A model generated the notes under the pieces. It was not told the DNA's origin. It saw only the letters and a program-made list of their open reading frames with translations, and ran no database searches. A DNA stretch of 64,000 nucleotides from Vanrija pseudolonga. Lineage: Eukaryota; Basidiomycota; Tremellomycetes; Trichosporonales; Trichosporonaceae. Below are positions 11,549 to 22,935 of the stretch, piece by piece. Each line of letters begins with the position of its first letter. Positions within the stretch are counted from its first letter, which is position 1. The stretch spans positions 2,418,001 to 2,482,000 of the forward strand of contig NC_085852.1 in NCBI RefSeq assembly GCF_020906515.1, read 5' to 3'. Position numbers and translations under genes: made by a program.

Positions 11549-13514
11549 CTACTTCTTCTCCTCGTTGGAGGCCTGGCGCCTGGGGTGCTCAAAGTCCGAG
11601 TCGTTGTCCTCGCCCTTCTGGCGGGCGACGTCGGAGAAGCTGGGGGGCGGGGTGTTGAGGTGGCGGAAGTAGGTGGGGAAGACGCCGGCGGCGAGGAACG
11701 ACGCGATGGCGAGTGCGACCCACGGCCACATGAGGTGGGGGTCGACGATGACCTTGGAGAGGGCGAGGGAGATGGCGCTCGAGATGGAGGTCGCGAAGAG
11801 GAAGATGGCAAGCACGAAGCCCTTCATGCGGGCGGGGGCGTTGGTGTATGCCACCTCGTACGCCGTGACGTTTACGAACAGCTCACCGATGGCAGGGAGC
11901 ACCGTCATGGGGAACTGCCACCACAGGCTGACGGCCGACACGCCAAGCTTGCACCCCGACGCGTGGTTGCCGCATGGGGACGTCTTGTACACCCGGTCCT
12001 GGACGACGGCGCCGAATGTGGCACCTGCCGCCGCGAGGAGGAAACCGATCGACAGACGCGTCATAGGCTGGATTGGGCGTCCAATCTTGCGGAAGAAGGG
12101 GTACAGGCCGTAGTTGAGGATGGGGGAGAAGACAATGATGGAGAGGGGGTTGAAACGGGCCAGGAGGTCGTTCGGGACGTTGTTGAGGATCATGGCCGTC
12201 GACATGGCGCTCTTCTGGTTCGCGATACCGCCGTCTGCGAGGTCTGCGCGTCAGCGTGAGTCTGTCTGGGCCAAAGATTCACTGAAAATGGGGATAAGCA
12301 TGAACACAGCGCACGCCTGGATAGACTGCTTGATCTCGTCGACGAAGATGTCGTCCCAGACGATGAGGTGGCGGCGCTCGGGCTCGTGGACGTTGACCCA
12401 TGAGGGCTTGGCGCGGTCCCAAATGGTCTGGGCGTCGGGGTCGGCCTTTTTGAAGAGCGACTTCCAGCCGCCGTTAGCGAGCGCGAATTTGAGGACGGCA
12501 AAGGCCTCGACGACGACCGAGCCCTTGGGAGGGGCCTTGTAGAGCCTTGGGCCGAGCCACAACAGCAAAAGTGGCATAAACAGATACACCACGCCGGGGA
12601 TGAAGAAGGCGAGCCAGAAGCCGACGAAACGCGAGCAGTAGGTCGTCGCGAGGGCGAAAAAGCCGCCAATGTTGATGCAGAGGTAGAACCACAGCAGCCA
12701 GCGCTGGATCGTGATTGCCGGGTCGACGATGACGCGCTCGCCCGACTTGAGCACCTTGATGGTGGGGCGCTTGATGGGGTTCTGGTCGGCGAGCAGAACC
12801 GACAGCGAGGGCTTGATGAAGCCGGCCGCGAACGCGAGGATGAGCATCGAGATGATGAAGGCCGCGAGGGCGCCCTCCTTGTGCTTGATGACGGCGGGGA
12901 TGGCGGGGATGACGAGGAACACGTGCGCGAAGAAGCCGATGATGGTGCCGATCCAGATGGCCTTGAAGCGGCCCAGCTTGGTGTCGGCGAGGATGCCGCC
13001 GAGGATGGGGATGACATAGGCTGCGGGTGGTTAGGGTGGGTTGAATGAAGCAAGGTGGGCTTACCGAGGAAAGAGAAAGTCGAGGTGACACCGTTGGACG
13101 CCACGAGGCCCCAGCCGAGCGCGCCGGCCGACTGGTTCTTGCCGGCGGGCAGGGGCGCGACGGCTCCGGCGCCGTTACCGCCCTTGGGGAGGGGGTTGTT
13201 GACAAAGTTGAAGAAGACAGACGAGCAGCCGTAGTACGAGGCGCGTTCGGCGAACTCGACGACACAGAGGAGGATGGCGATGAAGCTGGGCGGGTGAGTT
13301 GGGCTTCCCCTGTCAAGCAGCTGGGCCACACTCACGGCATCGGCGCAGCGACCTTGCGCAGCGTCTCGAGCTCCTCGGCAGTGGGGATGGTGTCGGGGTC
13401 GTCGTCGTGCGGGAACTGGTTGTTGAGGACGGGCGGGAGGGCGTCCTCAAAGTCGAGCCCGTGGGCCGCGACCTGGCCCGCTCCGCCTCCGTTGAGCTTG
13501 TCGTTCTTGCTCAT
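11549..13514 (-). CDS. POT/PTR-family proton-coupled oligopeptide transporter
   Basis: Predicted 610 aa, exons 13336-13514, 13065-13285, 12283-13020 and 11549-12243. A proton-dependent peptide symporter of the POT family (MFS fold) in the plasma membrane. Visible hallmarks are EFAERASYYG in the first helix (the ExxERxxYY proton-coupling motif in the form EFAERASYY), the AYVIPILGGILADTKLGR loop typical of POT/MFS helices 2-3, and about twelve hydrophobic helices. The 39-nt third intron has two usable acceptors 9 nt apart; the upstream one keeps NLADGG and was preferred. The N-terminal tail (MSKNDKLNGG...) is hydrophilic and the C-terminus ends RRQASNEEKK, both cytosolic. Confidence 0.9.
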
Positions 13515-14035
13515 GCTGCTGCTGTCTGGGTGTGTGCGGGGGCCTTCAAGCCGGCCGATGGCCTGGCTTTTATCGCAGCCCCGACATTAGCTTACACAGC
13601 GGCTGGCTGGCTCGCTCGTATCGCGGCTGGGTGTAATCGGAGGTAAGTAGGTGGAGATGGTGCAACATCACATCGAGATATCACGCCAAAGCACTCCACC
13701 ACCCGCTGCGCCAAGGACAAGGATGACTGTTGGGCCATCGGGGATATGCCCTGAGCAGATGATCAGTGGGAGTCCAGCTCGCTGTCTGTATAGTTTATGC
13801 GAGCGAGCTGTGAAAGTCTGTTAGCTGCCGACATCTGGAAACCCGCCTTATGTCGCGGCTGCTGCTGCCTCCCTGCCTCCCTCCTCCCCTCCCCTCAGGG
13901 CATCAGGCACCACGGCCACAATGACGCCTTTCATCTCACCACCGGCCGGCCACTTGGCAAAGTCCCCGCGTGGTGCATACCTTGCCAAGGCCAACCAAAT
14001 TTGCCAGCGCGCTAGCCTTTGGCAGTGGACGCTGC

Positions 14036-14067
14036 GCCGCGGAGGTACCGAGCCGCGGAGGTACCGA
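14036..14067. repeat. Perfect 16-bp tandem duplication
   Basis: GCCGCGGAGGTACCGA occurs twice head to tail with no spacer. The unit contains SacII- and KpnI-like palindromes (CCGCGG, GGTACC). No known role. Confidence 0.9.
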
Positions 14068-14860
14068 GCGAGCGTGGGGGATATCGCGATACGGTGGGGT
14101 GATGGCGAATGCCGCAACGAACGCACAGACCTGGCTGGCCGGCACTAACCGCGCGTTTGGTGCAGCTCGCTCGCCATTCACGGCCTTGTGCGATGGGGCT
14201 CGGGAGGAACGAGGAGACGATGGGCTGTAGCGAGCCGCAGTGTGGAGCAGACGAGACGCCGGCTCAGCTTGTGTTGTGTTTGGTCAGCCTGTAATGCTGT
14301 ACCAAAGCAAGTCAGTCGCCGGCGATGGCTCGCTGCTCGCGACCAACGCGCGTCCACCCCACAATGTAACGAATGGCATCGACGACAGCATTGACGACGG
14401 CCTCCTCCGGCCCAAAGTCCCCGCACCCAGCGCCAAGTTGACCGAGGACCAAGGTCGTCGGCACCGAGGGCATGAAACGGGCGACCCTCAATCTTGGCGC
14501 TGTGGCGGTGGACGACGACGAGGCGGGCATGTGGCTGGGGGGCGTTGGCTCTGGGTGCCGGTGTGCGTGCCGCCGTGCCGGTGTTCCGCGGCTTGGCAGA
14601 GTGGAGGGGGTGGGGCTCGGTTGGATGCAGCAGTGCGGGTGGGTGGGGCGGGGGAATGCCGCCAGCGGGCACGAGGAGGCATGCACACATGCTGCTGAGG
14701 TCGTTTCTGTTGCAGCTGCTGCTCGACTGCTCGCACCCGCTCGTTACTCTCGATACCAGATCCAACGACGACACCGATAAGCCCTCCGGAGCCGTACCGT
14801 TCCTCGTCAACATCGTTAGTCGTGATAAGCATAGCTGCAACACACTGCGCACGCATAGCA

Positions 14861-14887
14861 ACCAGACCAGACCAGACCAGACCAGAC
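14861..14887. repeat. ACCAG pentanucleotide microsatellite
   Basis: Five perfect copies of ACCAG followed by a partial one, in non-coding DNA. Confidence 0.95.
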
Positions 14888-15908
14888 ACCGCGTCGAGCA
14901 GCCACCGCATGGCGACGAGCGAGCATTGAATTCGGCGCGCGCCCCAGGGACGGCAGCCGGCGGGCAAGAATAGACGTCGCGAAAATCAAAATCGTCAACA
15001 GATAGCGATGGCGACAGGGTCGCGTCATTGCCCTGAGAGTGTCGTGAGATTGACTGACTGTCGGTAACCAAATGGCCTGATTTCCAAGGCCCAGGCAGGC
15101 TGCGGCGGAGCTCTGCGCGCTGCGGGGGATGCATCCGGCATGCATGCCCCAGCTGGGAGCAGCAGCGTGGCGGAGTCGTCCGCTGCTTGCTTGGGGTTGG
15201 CGGAGAGAGACCAGGCCCGATCGGCGCCGGCGCCGCGCCGCAACGCGCCGAGAGAATGACGGAGCCACACGACATGCAGGGATGTGGCGTGGTGGTGTGG
15301 GTGGAGGGCCGACCCCGCGGCGCCGGACTCGCCGGCGACGGCGGAACTAGTGCGCGACGCGCGCGACCACGCTCGATTCGAGGTTGGGGCCAATCGGCGC
15401 CGCCTTATCCCTCAGCACCACAAGTGCACGCGATACTCCGCCCCGGGCACGTGTTGCCAAGGAGTAAGGAGTAATCGCACGTCGGCTTTCGCTCGCTCGA
15501 CGCCATACTCGCTCTGCTGCAGAGTTGTCGGAGGGGGTCCGAATGTCTTGTCTGGTGCGTACCCCAGTGAGCAGAGCAGCGCCTCGATTCGAGGCGGTCG
15601 AGCCGCCGGCTAGGCGGGGTGTCGCATTTCGCAATCATGCTGTCGCCGTTGAGACAGCACGCTTGTGCAAAGTCGCCATGGTGAGGACGACGCGAGGGCC
15701 ACCGCGGAGGAGGGAGGGCGAGCTCGCGTGAGCAGAGGCCGCCTCGTGGAGGTTAGCGAGCAAGGCCGCCGGGCTCGGCGCCGTGCCCAAGCGACACCCA
15801 TCAGTCTAGTCTCGCGATCACCGTCTGTCAGTCGCCGTACATGAGTGCCGTGACGAGCCTGCTTCGTCTCGTTTCGAGACCGCCCGGGCTGAGTTCAACC
15901 GTCGCGAC

Positions 15909-16000
15909 GGTGGAGAGGGCGGCCCGACATCACGCCGGCGAGCTGGTAGGGCAGCGGTGGAGAGGGCGGTCCGGGTGCCGACAACACGCCGGCGAGCTGG
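15909..16000. repeat. Imperfect direct duplication, about 40 bp
   Basis: Copy 1 is 15909-15946 and copy 2 is 15956-16000. Both begin GGTGGAGAGGGCGG and end CACGCCGGCGAGCTGG (the C before CACGCC differs in context), with a 7-base insertion in copy 2. It looks like a diverged tandem duplication. Confidence 0.8.
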
Positions 16001-16580
16001 CATGGCGGCGTGTACATCCATCGTCGCTGTGCGTACGGCTCATATGCTAAGGAGTGGCGACGTCAGTGCTCTTCATCGCTCTTCGACAGTGGAAACCGCG
16101 CTGGCATGGGCAGCACATGTCGTTGTTGACGGCCGGGGTGAGTTGCAGAAGGTGAGTGTCATGCGGATGGCCCCTTGAGGCCGAGTCGCAAAGCTAGGCT
16201 TTATAAGACTCGAGTTGGCGCACAAGGGCGCATGCTCACACGCTTGGGCGCGCTCAGCAAGTCAGCCAGCTTGACCACAATGCCACCGCGTGGGCACATT
16301 GACGTCAGCCCGTCCCATGGCCCATCGTGATGGTGCGGCGATGGTGCGCATTCGACAGCCGCCTCAGCCTATATTTAGGCTTCAGCCTTGCTGCGCGCTG
16401 CGCACCATGGCGGCACGCAGGCACGCGCCGTCCCGCCGTGCCGAGCTTGCTTGCTCAAACAAATGCATGGTGAAGTGAGTGTGTGTCCTGAATGCTGGCG
16501 TGTCGGTCGTCTATGGGTGGTGGCGCGGCGCGGTGTTGAATGCCGCGAACGGTGCCGTGCGGGGGGATCGGCGCGGCCGG

Positions 16581-17380
16581 CTACAAGAGCACGGCGACGA
16601 CGGCTGCGGCTGCGGCCGCAAGCACACCGCCGCTTAGCGTTGCTGAACGCGCGGCCCCGCTCCCGAAACCCTTGGGGAAGGTGAGCTTGCTTCCGGCAGG
16701 CTTGACCTCGAACGTGGGCGACTCGGCGTAGATTGCTGGCGGGTGAGTTACAGCATCAGCACTACCACCCACTATCCAAGTTCTCGTTGTTGGCGCCGAT
16801 GGGGCCAGTAACAGTCTTGGTGAGCTTGACGTAGTACCCATGCCCGGGGTTGATAGCAGTGTCATATCTGGCGCGTCAGTGCTGATCTGGGCTTTTTACA
16901 GCACTCACAGTCCCACGATGCGCGTCAGGTTGCCGGCGCTGCCGAGCGTGTTGGCCATCTTGCCGACAAAGGTCACGGCGCCGCCGTACATTGTGCCGTC
17001 GTTCATGAGCCACACCGAGATCATGTCCGTGTCGCCGCCGCCCCACTTCCACTCCACGACGCCGGTGCCGTTCACGACCCCTGCGCGGATGCCAGTTGTG
17101 ATCGCCCCTCGGATAATCTCAACTCACACCAGTCCTTGGACGTGGGGTACGTCACGGCCGTGTTGTTGACGTTGTATCCCGGCGTGGGGTCGTTGGAGGG
17201 CGGCGCCGTCGACGTTGTCGAGGGAAGCACGACGCGGTACGTGTCGGTCGCGGTCGGCGCCCCCGTGATTGTCGAGACGCCCACGGCAGAAGACGTGCGC
17301 CGCTTCGACGTTGTTGTCGTCACGTCGTCCTGCGCCGCGACAAGCGCGAGTGCCGAGGTGAGGAGGAGAGCTAGGCGCAT
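16581..17380 (-). CDS. Small GPI-anchored cell-surface protein, Kre9/KNH-like
   Basis: Predicted 224 aa, exons 17128-17380, 16909-17080, 16773-16867 and 16581-16735 (introns 47, 41 and 37 nt). The N-terminus MRLALLLTSALALVAAQ is a signal peptide, followed by a Ser/Thr-rich stretch. The core reads GTGVVEWKWGGGDTDMISV then WLMNDG, which is the Ig-like Kre9/KNH pattern (tryptophan strand, then V-x-[IV]-W-L). It ends in a small-residue hydrophobic tail (SGGVLAAAAAAVVAVLL) after an SG/A site, as expected for GPI anchoring. Likely a wall or membrane-surface protein; related proteins act in beta-1,6-glucan assembly, but function here is inference. An upstream in-frame Met at 17617 was rejected because the signal peptide starts at 17380. 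Confidence 0.8.
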
Positions 17381-18127
17381 GGTAGAGTTGGGGGAGGTGG
17401 TAGAGTGGGTGAGTGACAGGTAACGACGAGGATGACGAGGAAAATCAAACGCGTGTGTCGCTCTGTGTGAAAGTGCGTGACGCGTCGAGGCGAGGAAGGT
17501 GACGGGTGGGTGACAAAACGACAACAGCCAGGGGAAGGAAGACGGGAAAGAGATCACCCACCGCGCCCACCCTGAACGTGTTTTCACCTGCAAAATCACG
17601 TGCAATGTCTGATACATGCCGCAGTGGCCGCAGCTGGTGCGGTGCAGGTGGTCGACGCGTCATGCGCAACAACGCGACGAATGCACGCGCGGCACGACAC
17701 TCGCTGCCTTGTCGCCATGCTTTCAAACGAGCTCACCATCGCCGCCCCCCTCGGCGCCTTCCCCCGGTCTTCGGCTCCGGCGCACAGACGTTATCTTATG
17801 CTGCGCCCCCTCGTCATGGCTGACAAGGGTCCCTAGATTCCATCTGTGCTGCCACGTGACGGTGCCAGCACACTGCGCACAGCTTTGAGATCGATCTCCA
17901 CGTCGAGTTCTTGGCCTCGCGGTCTCGACGACGTTTAGATGACTTGACAGCATACCAGTACCCATACTTGGCATCCCCTTACTCATCACCTCATTGATCG
18001 CCAGCAAAAGCTAACCCTTGTTGACTGCTCGCTGCGACTCGACTCTGAGCGCTCGCACCCCGTGAGTGGACGGCGCGCTCGAGCCATGCCCTGTACTGAC
18101 GCGCGCAGCCCGGCACGCCTCATCACC
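17381..18127. other. Divergent intergenic region with likely 5'-UTR intron
   Basis: Holds the promoters of the Kre9-like and phosphoesterase genes. Positions 18062-18109 have the form of an intron (GTGAGT ... CTGACGCGCGCAG), so the phosphoesterase transcript probably starts upstream of 18062 and its leader is spliced before the ATG at 18128. Confidence 0.5.
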
Positions 18128-19045
18128 ATGTTCATGCCAATAGACCGCTTCACGGCGTGGGAGCACAAGCGGCGCAACTTGCTGCTCTGGTTCTGCAGGC
18201 CGGCTCCCCCCGCCGATCCCACCTCGGTCCTCGCGGCCCACTTGCCACCCGAGAAGCGCATCACGGCGGTCTGCATCTCAGACACGCACAACACGCAGCC
18301 TGACATCCCGGACGGCGACGTGCTTTTCCACTCGGGAGATCTCACCTCGTTCGGCACTGCGGCCGAGCTGCAAGCCCAGCTCGACTGGCTCGCGTCCCTA
18401 CCGCACCGGTACAAGGTGGTCATCCCTGGCAACCACGACAAGGTGCTCGACGAGACGTTTGTCGAACCCCGGCGAGACCTCGGCAAGCGGGAAGACCTCA
18501 ACTGGCACGACCTCACGTACCTCCTCTACTCATCGGTGACGCTCGAGTTCCCAGACCAAGCGCGCTCGCTCAAGGTCTACGGCGACCCGCTGACCCCGGC
18601 ATATGGCGGCTGGGCGTTCCAGCACCGGCGCAAGGAGGATACCTGGAGGAACACGGTGCCTGCTGGCACGGACGTGCTGCTGTCGCACGGTCCGCCCCTC
18701 GGTCACCTCGACGACGGCAAGGGAAGCCCATGGCTGCTGCGAGAGCTGCGGCGCGCCCGACCCCGCCTCCTCGTCTTTGGCCACATCCACGAGTCGCGCG
18801 GCACCGAGGTCCTCGACCACTCTGACTGGGATGCGTGGGCGAGGGACCGGCTCAACCAGCCCACGACACCAGGTATCCTCGAAGTGGTGGCTACAGTTGT
18901 CGTGCTCCTCGTCGGGCGGATATACTCTGCGGTGGTTGGCAGGCGGGCGCCGCAGAACACTGTCCTCGTCAATGCCGCCTCGATGGGGCGGATGGGTCTG
19001 CGGGATAATCCAAGCGAGGCGGCTGGGACTGTCATCTATATCTGA
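18128..19045 (+). CDS. Calcineurin-like metallophosphoesterase (MPPED1/2-like)
   Basis: Predicted 305 aa, single coding exon. All five metallophosphoesterase blocks are present in order: SDTHN (D-x-H), GDLTSFG (GD-x-x), GNHD, SHGPP and FGHIHE (GH-x-H), giving a complete two-metal site. The layout and short length match the MPPED1/MPPED2 group of cytosolic phosphodiesterases, common in fungi as single-domain proteins. A hydrophobic stretch VVATVVVLLVGRIYSAVV lies between the GHIH block and the C-terminal TVLVNAAS strand, which is unusual and could be a membrane-associated insert. The start at 18128 (ATCACC-ATG) is preferred over 18062 because an intron-like sequence lies between them. Substrate unknown. 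Confidence 0.88.
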   Translation: MFMPIDRFTAWEHKRRNLLLWFCRPAPPADPTSVLAAHLPPEKRITAVCISDTHNTQPDIPDGDVLFHSGDLTSFGTAAELQAQLDWLASLPHRYKVVIPGNHDKVLDETFVEPRRDLGKREDLNWHDLTYLLYSSVTLEFPDQARSLKVYGDPLTPAYGGWAFQHRRKEDTWRNTVPAGTDVLLSHGPPLGHLDDGKGSPWLLRELRRARPRLLVFGHIHESRGTEVLDHSDWDAWARDRLNQPTTPGILEVVATVVVLLVGRIYSAVVGRRAPQNTVLVNAASMGRMGLRDNPSEAAGTVIYI

Positions 19046-20033
19046 CCTCGGTGGCTGAGTGGGTTAGAGTGGGTTGGGACTGTGCACGCAAGCCGTCGGC
19101 ACTGCCGCCAATGTTAGACATATGCATGAGGGTAATGTTATCGCCACGCATGGCGTGTTGGGGGCAGAGATGTGATACGGCCTCGCTTCACAGGGCGATT
19201 GGGCTGCACGCTGGATTTTTTACCACGCGTCTGGAAATAGAGTTTTGGCTTCACCCCACAAACGTCATCTTTGTCGCGTCTCCCACCTCTCCTCCATTCA
19301 CAACATTCACAACCTCACTCTCCGTCTCGGCCCATCTCATACAAGCACGACACTACTCACCACCGAGGCAGCAGCAATGGGCATCAAGAATAGACCAGAG
19401 CAGGGCCGTGAGCCCCATGCAGCTCGCACCGAGGTATGTATCGGCCTCGCCGCCGACCGACCGACGCCGCCTAGTCGGTGTCTTAGCGCGCATCGCGACT
19501 GATGGCGACAGCGCGCATTGACCGTGCTTGCTCCGATAGTCCGCTAGTCCGAGCTCGGTATACACGTGGGTAGTTTCCACTCTGCAGGGCTGATCTAAGC
19601 CAGGTTCTCCACCTCGCCGCCCGGACGAGACACACGGGCCTTCCTGCCGCCCACCTTGCCCGGCGTGGCATGACTGCGCATGGTTGCGCGTGGTGCAGCC
19701 ACTAGTGGCACCGGCGGCAGGCCTCGATGAAACAGAGGTGGGTGTTCTGATCTGCTCTGCTAACCTGACCTAGAACACGCGCAGGGGAAACGAGCCCTCG
19801 CAGACGCCCGGTGCTTCTGGAGGCTAAGCTGTGCCCAACCGGCACTCCCCATCATCTGGCGTCCACTCGGCTCGCAAACTTGATGCCTGTCTCCACATGG
19901 TACCGGGCGGCCGGCGCGGGCTCGGAGCTTGCACCGTTCGGCGCCGGCACTAGGACAGACCAGAGTAGGTAGTACTTAACACGGAGCTCGAGGTGAGCGG
20001 CAAACTCGACCCTCCTCACACAAGCTAACGACC
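19046..20033. other. Intergenic region containing a tentative small spliced gene
   Basis: The first 330 bases include a TTTTTTA/AATAG island (19212-19240), then a pyrimidine-rich leader with many CACAAC/CACTC steps that looks like a fungal 5' UTR ending at the ATG at 19377. The last 200 bases before 20034 are the likely promoter of the OPT gene. Confidence 0.45.
19377..19827 (+). CDS. Tentative small multi-exon gene, product unknown
   Basis: An ATG in good context (GCAGCAATGGG) follows a typical pyrimidine-rich leader and opens a 19-codon exon, MGIKNRPEQGREPHAARTE, ending at a GTATGT donor. At 19743-19782 there is a very convincing 3' intron region (GTGGGT ... CTAACCTGACCTAG) followed by a short open tail NTRRGNEPSQTPGASGG and a stop at 19825-19827. 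The exon or exons between are not resolved: one frame stays open from about 19595 to 19742, but its acceptor is poor. It could equally be a spliced non-coding transcript. I do not recognise any family. Confidence 0.22.
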
Positions 20034-22770
20034 ATGGCAGTGGGAGACCTCGAACCCGACACGGCCCGCGGGGTCGCCGAGCTCACGTACGACGAGAAGG
20101 CCAAAACACACGACGACTATCTCGGCGCCCAGGTCCTCGATGCGGGTGATCATGGTGACAAGGCCATCGAAAAGCGCGCCGACTCGGACGCGGCCTCGGA
20201 CACTCCGCCACCGCAGATTGGGCCAGACGGCGAGCCCATCATCGTCACGGGTGCCGATGCCGCCAACTACCTCCTGTCCCTCCGCGACGACCACGACCCA
20301 TCGCTCACCTTCCGCTCGCTCTTCATCGGTACGCTCGTGAGCGCGTTCCAGGCCGCCATGAACCAAATCTACAACGTGAGCGCCACACACCGAATCTCGG
20401 ATCCGCATGCCGGACCCGTCCCTATCTCTGTCGGCACCGCTGACCTCGTGCACAGTTCAAGCCCAGCGCCGGCGGCATCACGGGCTCGTTCATCGTCCTG
20501 ATCATCTGGTTCCTCGGCCGCCTGTACGCCTTCGTCCTGCCGCGCGGCGACACGCTCGAGGCCAAGTTCCGCGATAAACACGGCGCCGATGCCCGTCGAC
20601 CTTGGTGGCTGTGGCTCGCCATCTTCCTCAACTCGGGCGAGTATGGTCTCAAGGAGCACGCCGTCGCTGCCATCATGGCGTCCTCGGCGTCCAATGGAGC
20701 GAGCTCGGTCTCGGTATTCACCGTCCAGAACCTCTTCTACGACCAAAAGCTCACCGCCAACACCGTCATCCTCACCACCCTCTCCATCGGCCTCTTCGGA
20801 TACGGTCTCACGGGTATCCTCCGGCCCATCACAGTCTGGCATCCCGAGGCGGTGTACTGGGGCAACATTCCCCTTGTGAAGAGTGGGCAGCTGCGTCGAC
20901 CTCCATTACCTTGAAGCTGACACTTCAGCCCTCCAGGCCCTCCACTGGGACAAGTTCAAGTCGTCCAAGCCCCTTCGCTACTTCTGGTATGCTTTCGGAT
21001 CCATGACGGTTTATGAGTTCTTTCCTGCGTACATCTTCCCCTGGTTGAATTCCATCTCGGTCCCCTGCCTCGCCTCGATGAACGCGACCGGCAGCCGTGC
21101 CTCGATCTTGACCAATCTCTTCGGTGGCTCTCTCTCCAACGAGGGTCTGGGCATTCTCAACTTCTCATTTGACTGGCAGTACATCACGTCTGGCGCCACG
21201 TCACTCCCGCTCAAGTGGCAGGCCAACTTTATCGCCGGCTACATCGTCTGCTGGATCGCCTTCCTCGCCGTGTACTACGGTAATGCGTGGGGCGCGCGCG
21301 ACTTGCCATTCCTCAGCTCATCGCTCCGAACCCAGTCGGGCAAGCGCTACAGCTCGCTCAAGGTGTTCAAGAACGGCGTGCTGGACAAGGCAGCCCTCGC
21401 GGAATACGGTCTTCCCAGAATCACCGCGACTTATGCCTTTGCGAGCACGGTCGGGACAATGGCAGTGAGTTTTTACCGCCTGAACTGTTGGTTGAGATAT
21501 GGACGTTGCGTGAAACGAGATGGTGCGCTCTGGTTCAAACCCATCGCGCCGGCGGTCCTAGCGCTCGAGTCTCATTCCACAACATGAACGCCCCACGTTC
21601 GCATGCTTACATTTCAGATTGGCGGCCTTATCGCCCACTGCGTCCTCTTCTGGGGTCCCGACATTGTCCGCAGTGTCAAAAACCTCCGGAAGGGCAAATC
21701 GGACGACCGTCACCACGCCGCCATGGTGCGCGACTACCCCGAGGCCCCGTGGTGGTGGTACATCGGCGTTCTACTCTTCGCCTTCATCCTCGGTATCGTC
21801 GCCGTCGTCACCAAGAACCTGGGTATCCCGGTGTGGGCTTATATCGTGGCCCTCCTCCTTGGTGCTGCCATTGCTCCATTCGTGGGTTCCATAAGGTGGC
21901 AAAAGTGATTAACCCACGCAGTCAACGCTCCTATACTCACGGTTTGGCAACGGTATCGCAACCAACCAGGTGATGAAGATGGTCGCAGGTCTCACCATCC
22001 CTGGTCGTCCGATTGGCAACCTCTACTTCTCCGCCTGGTCGCACACGGTCATCGCCAACTCTCTCAACCTCGCCTCGGACCTCAAGATGGGCGAGTACCT
22101 CAAGATTCCTCCCCAGGTCATGTTCCTCACACAGATCTGGGGCACGGTGTTTGGCGCCTTCATCAACTACGTCGTCATGATCTCGGTTGTCAACGCCCAC
22201 CGTGACCTGCTCGTCGACACGAACGGTTCAGCGCAGTGGTCGGGCCAGGCCTTCCAGTCGATGAACAACCAGGCGACCACTTGGGCTCTGGCAAAGTACA
22301 TGTACTCGCTCCAGGGCAAGTACTACATTGTGCCGTTTGGCCTTCTCATCGGCTTTGGCTTTGTCGTGCTACACCGCGTCTTTGTTATTGTGAGTCAGCT
22401 CTCACGCCTCAACTGACTCCTCCAGTTTGTCCCCCGCATTGGTGGCATCTCCACCCGCGAGATCAACCTCCCGACCTTCTTCATGTACACCGGCTGGCTG
22501 GGTTACAACCAGACCCAGTCGTGCACCGTGCTGTCCGGCGTTGCCGCTGGATTCTATGTGCAGTACTACCTGAGGAACTACCGCCCGCGTATTTTCAAGG
22601 ACTTTCAGTACCTCGTGACGGCGGGCTTTGACGGCGCGTCGCTTTTCGTCGTTTTCATCCTGTCATTTGCAGTACTCGGCGCCGGTGGACCCACTGTTCC
22701 GTTCCCGACGTGGTGGGGTAACCCGAATACGGACACGACGTTTATTGATCACTGCCCCCAACCGAGTTAG
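20034..22770 (+). CDS. OPT-family oligopeptide transporter
   Basis: Predicted 793 aa from exons 20034-20375, 20456-20882, 20929-21464, 21618-21881, 21922-22389 and 22426-22770. Polytopic plasma-membrane proton symporter of the oligopeptide transporter family (small peptides or metal chelates). Evidence: NQIYN just after the first helix, the NSGEYGLKEHAV segment (family form N-x-G-x-[FY]-x-x-KEH), TNQVMKMVAGLTIPGRPIGN (family core around IPG[RK]P) and SFDWQYITSG. An acidic N-terminal tail of about 75 residues precedes helix 1. The third intron (153 nt) is longer than the others. The C-terminus ends soon after NTDTTFIDHCPQ, as usual for OPT proteins, so the gene appears intact. Substrate cannot be inferred. 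Confidence 0.92.
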
Positions 22771-22935
22771 TATGTAGTGCCCTTCAGTTTATGCGGATGA
22801 GATGTAAAGGAATGCCGATGTTGGCCCAGCTCAAGCATTACATGTAGTACATGACACTACCCCGCATCACATTGCTCTACCCCGCTGGCGCTTTAGTCGT
22901 AGAATCTCATATTACACTTACCCTGGACAAGCACT

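Larger units (their letters stand above)
13515..16580. other. About 3 kb without a convincing gene
   Basis: Several long frames are open, including one of 365 codons on the minus strand at 14178-15275, but they have Cys/Arg/Pro-rich, non-periodic composition, no domain and no plausible introns. I treat them as GC artefacts. The stretch carries local duplications (listed separately) and two ATTTAGG/TATA-like A/T islands near 16200 and 16370. It could hide a long non-coding RNA or regulatory DNA; nothing positive shows this. Confidence 0.5.

Noticed and set aside
14178-15275. 365-codon open frame, minus strand
   Set aside because: Cys/Arg/Pro-rich, no domain, no periodicity, no supporting introns; high GC makes such frames common.
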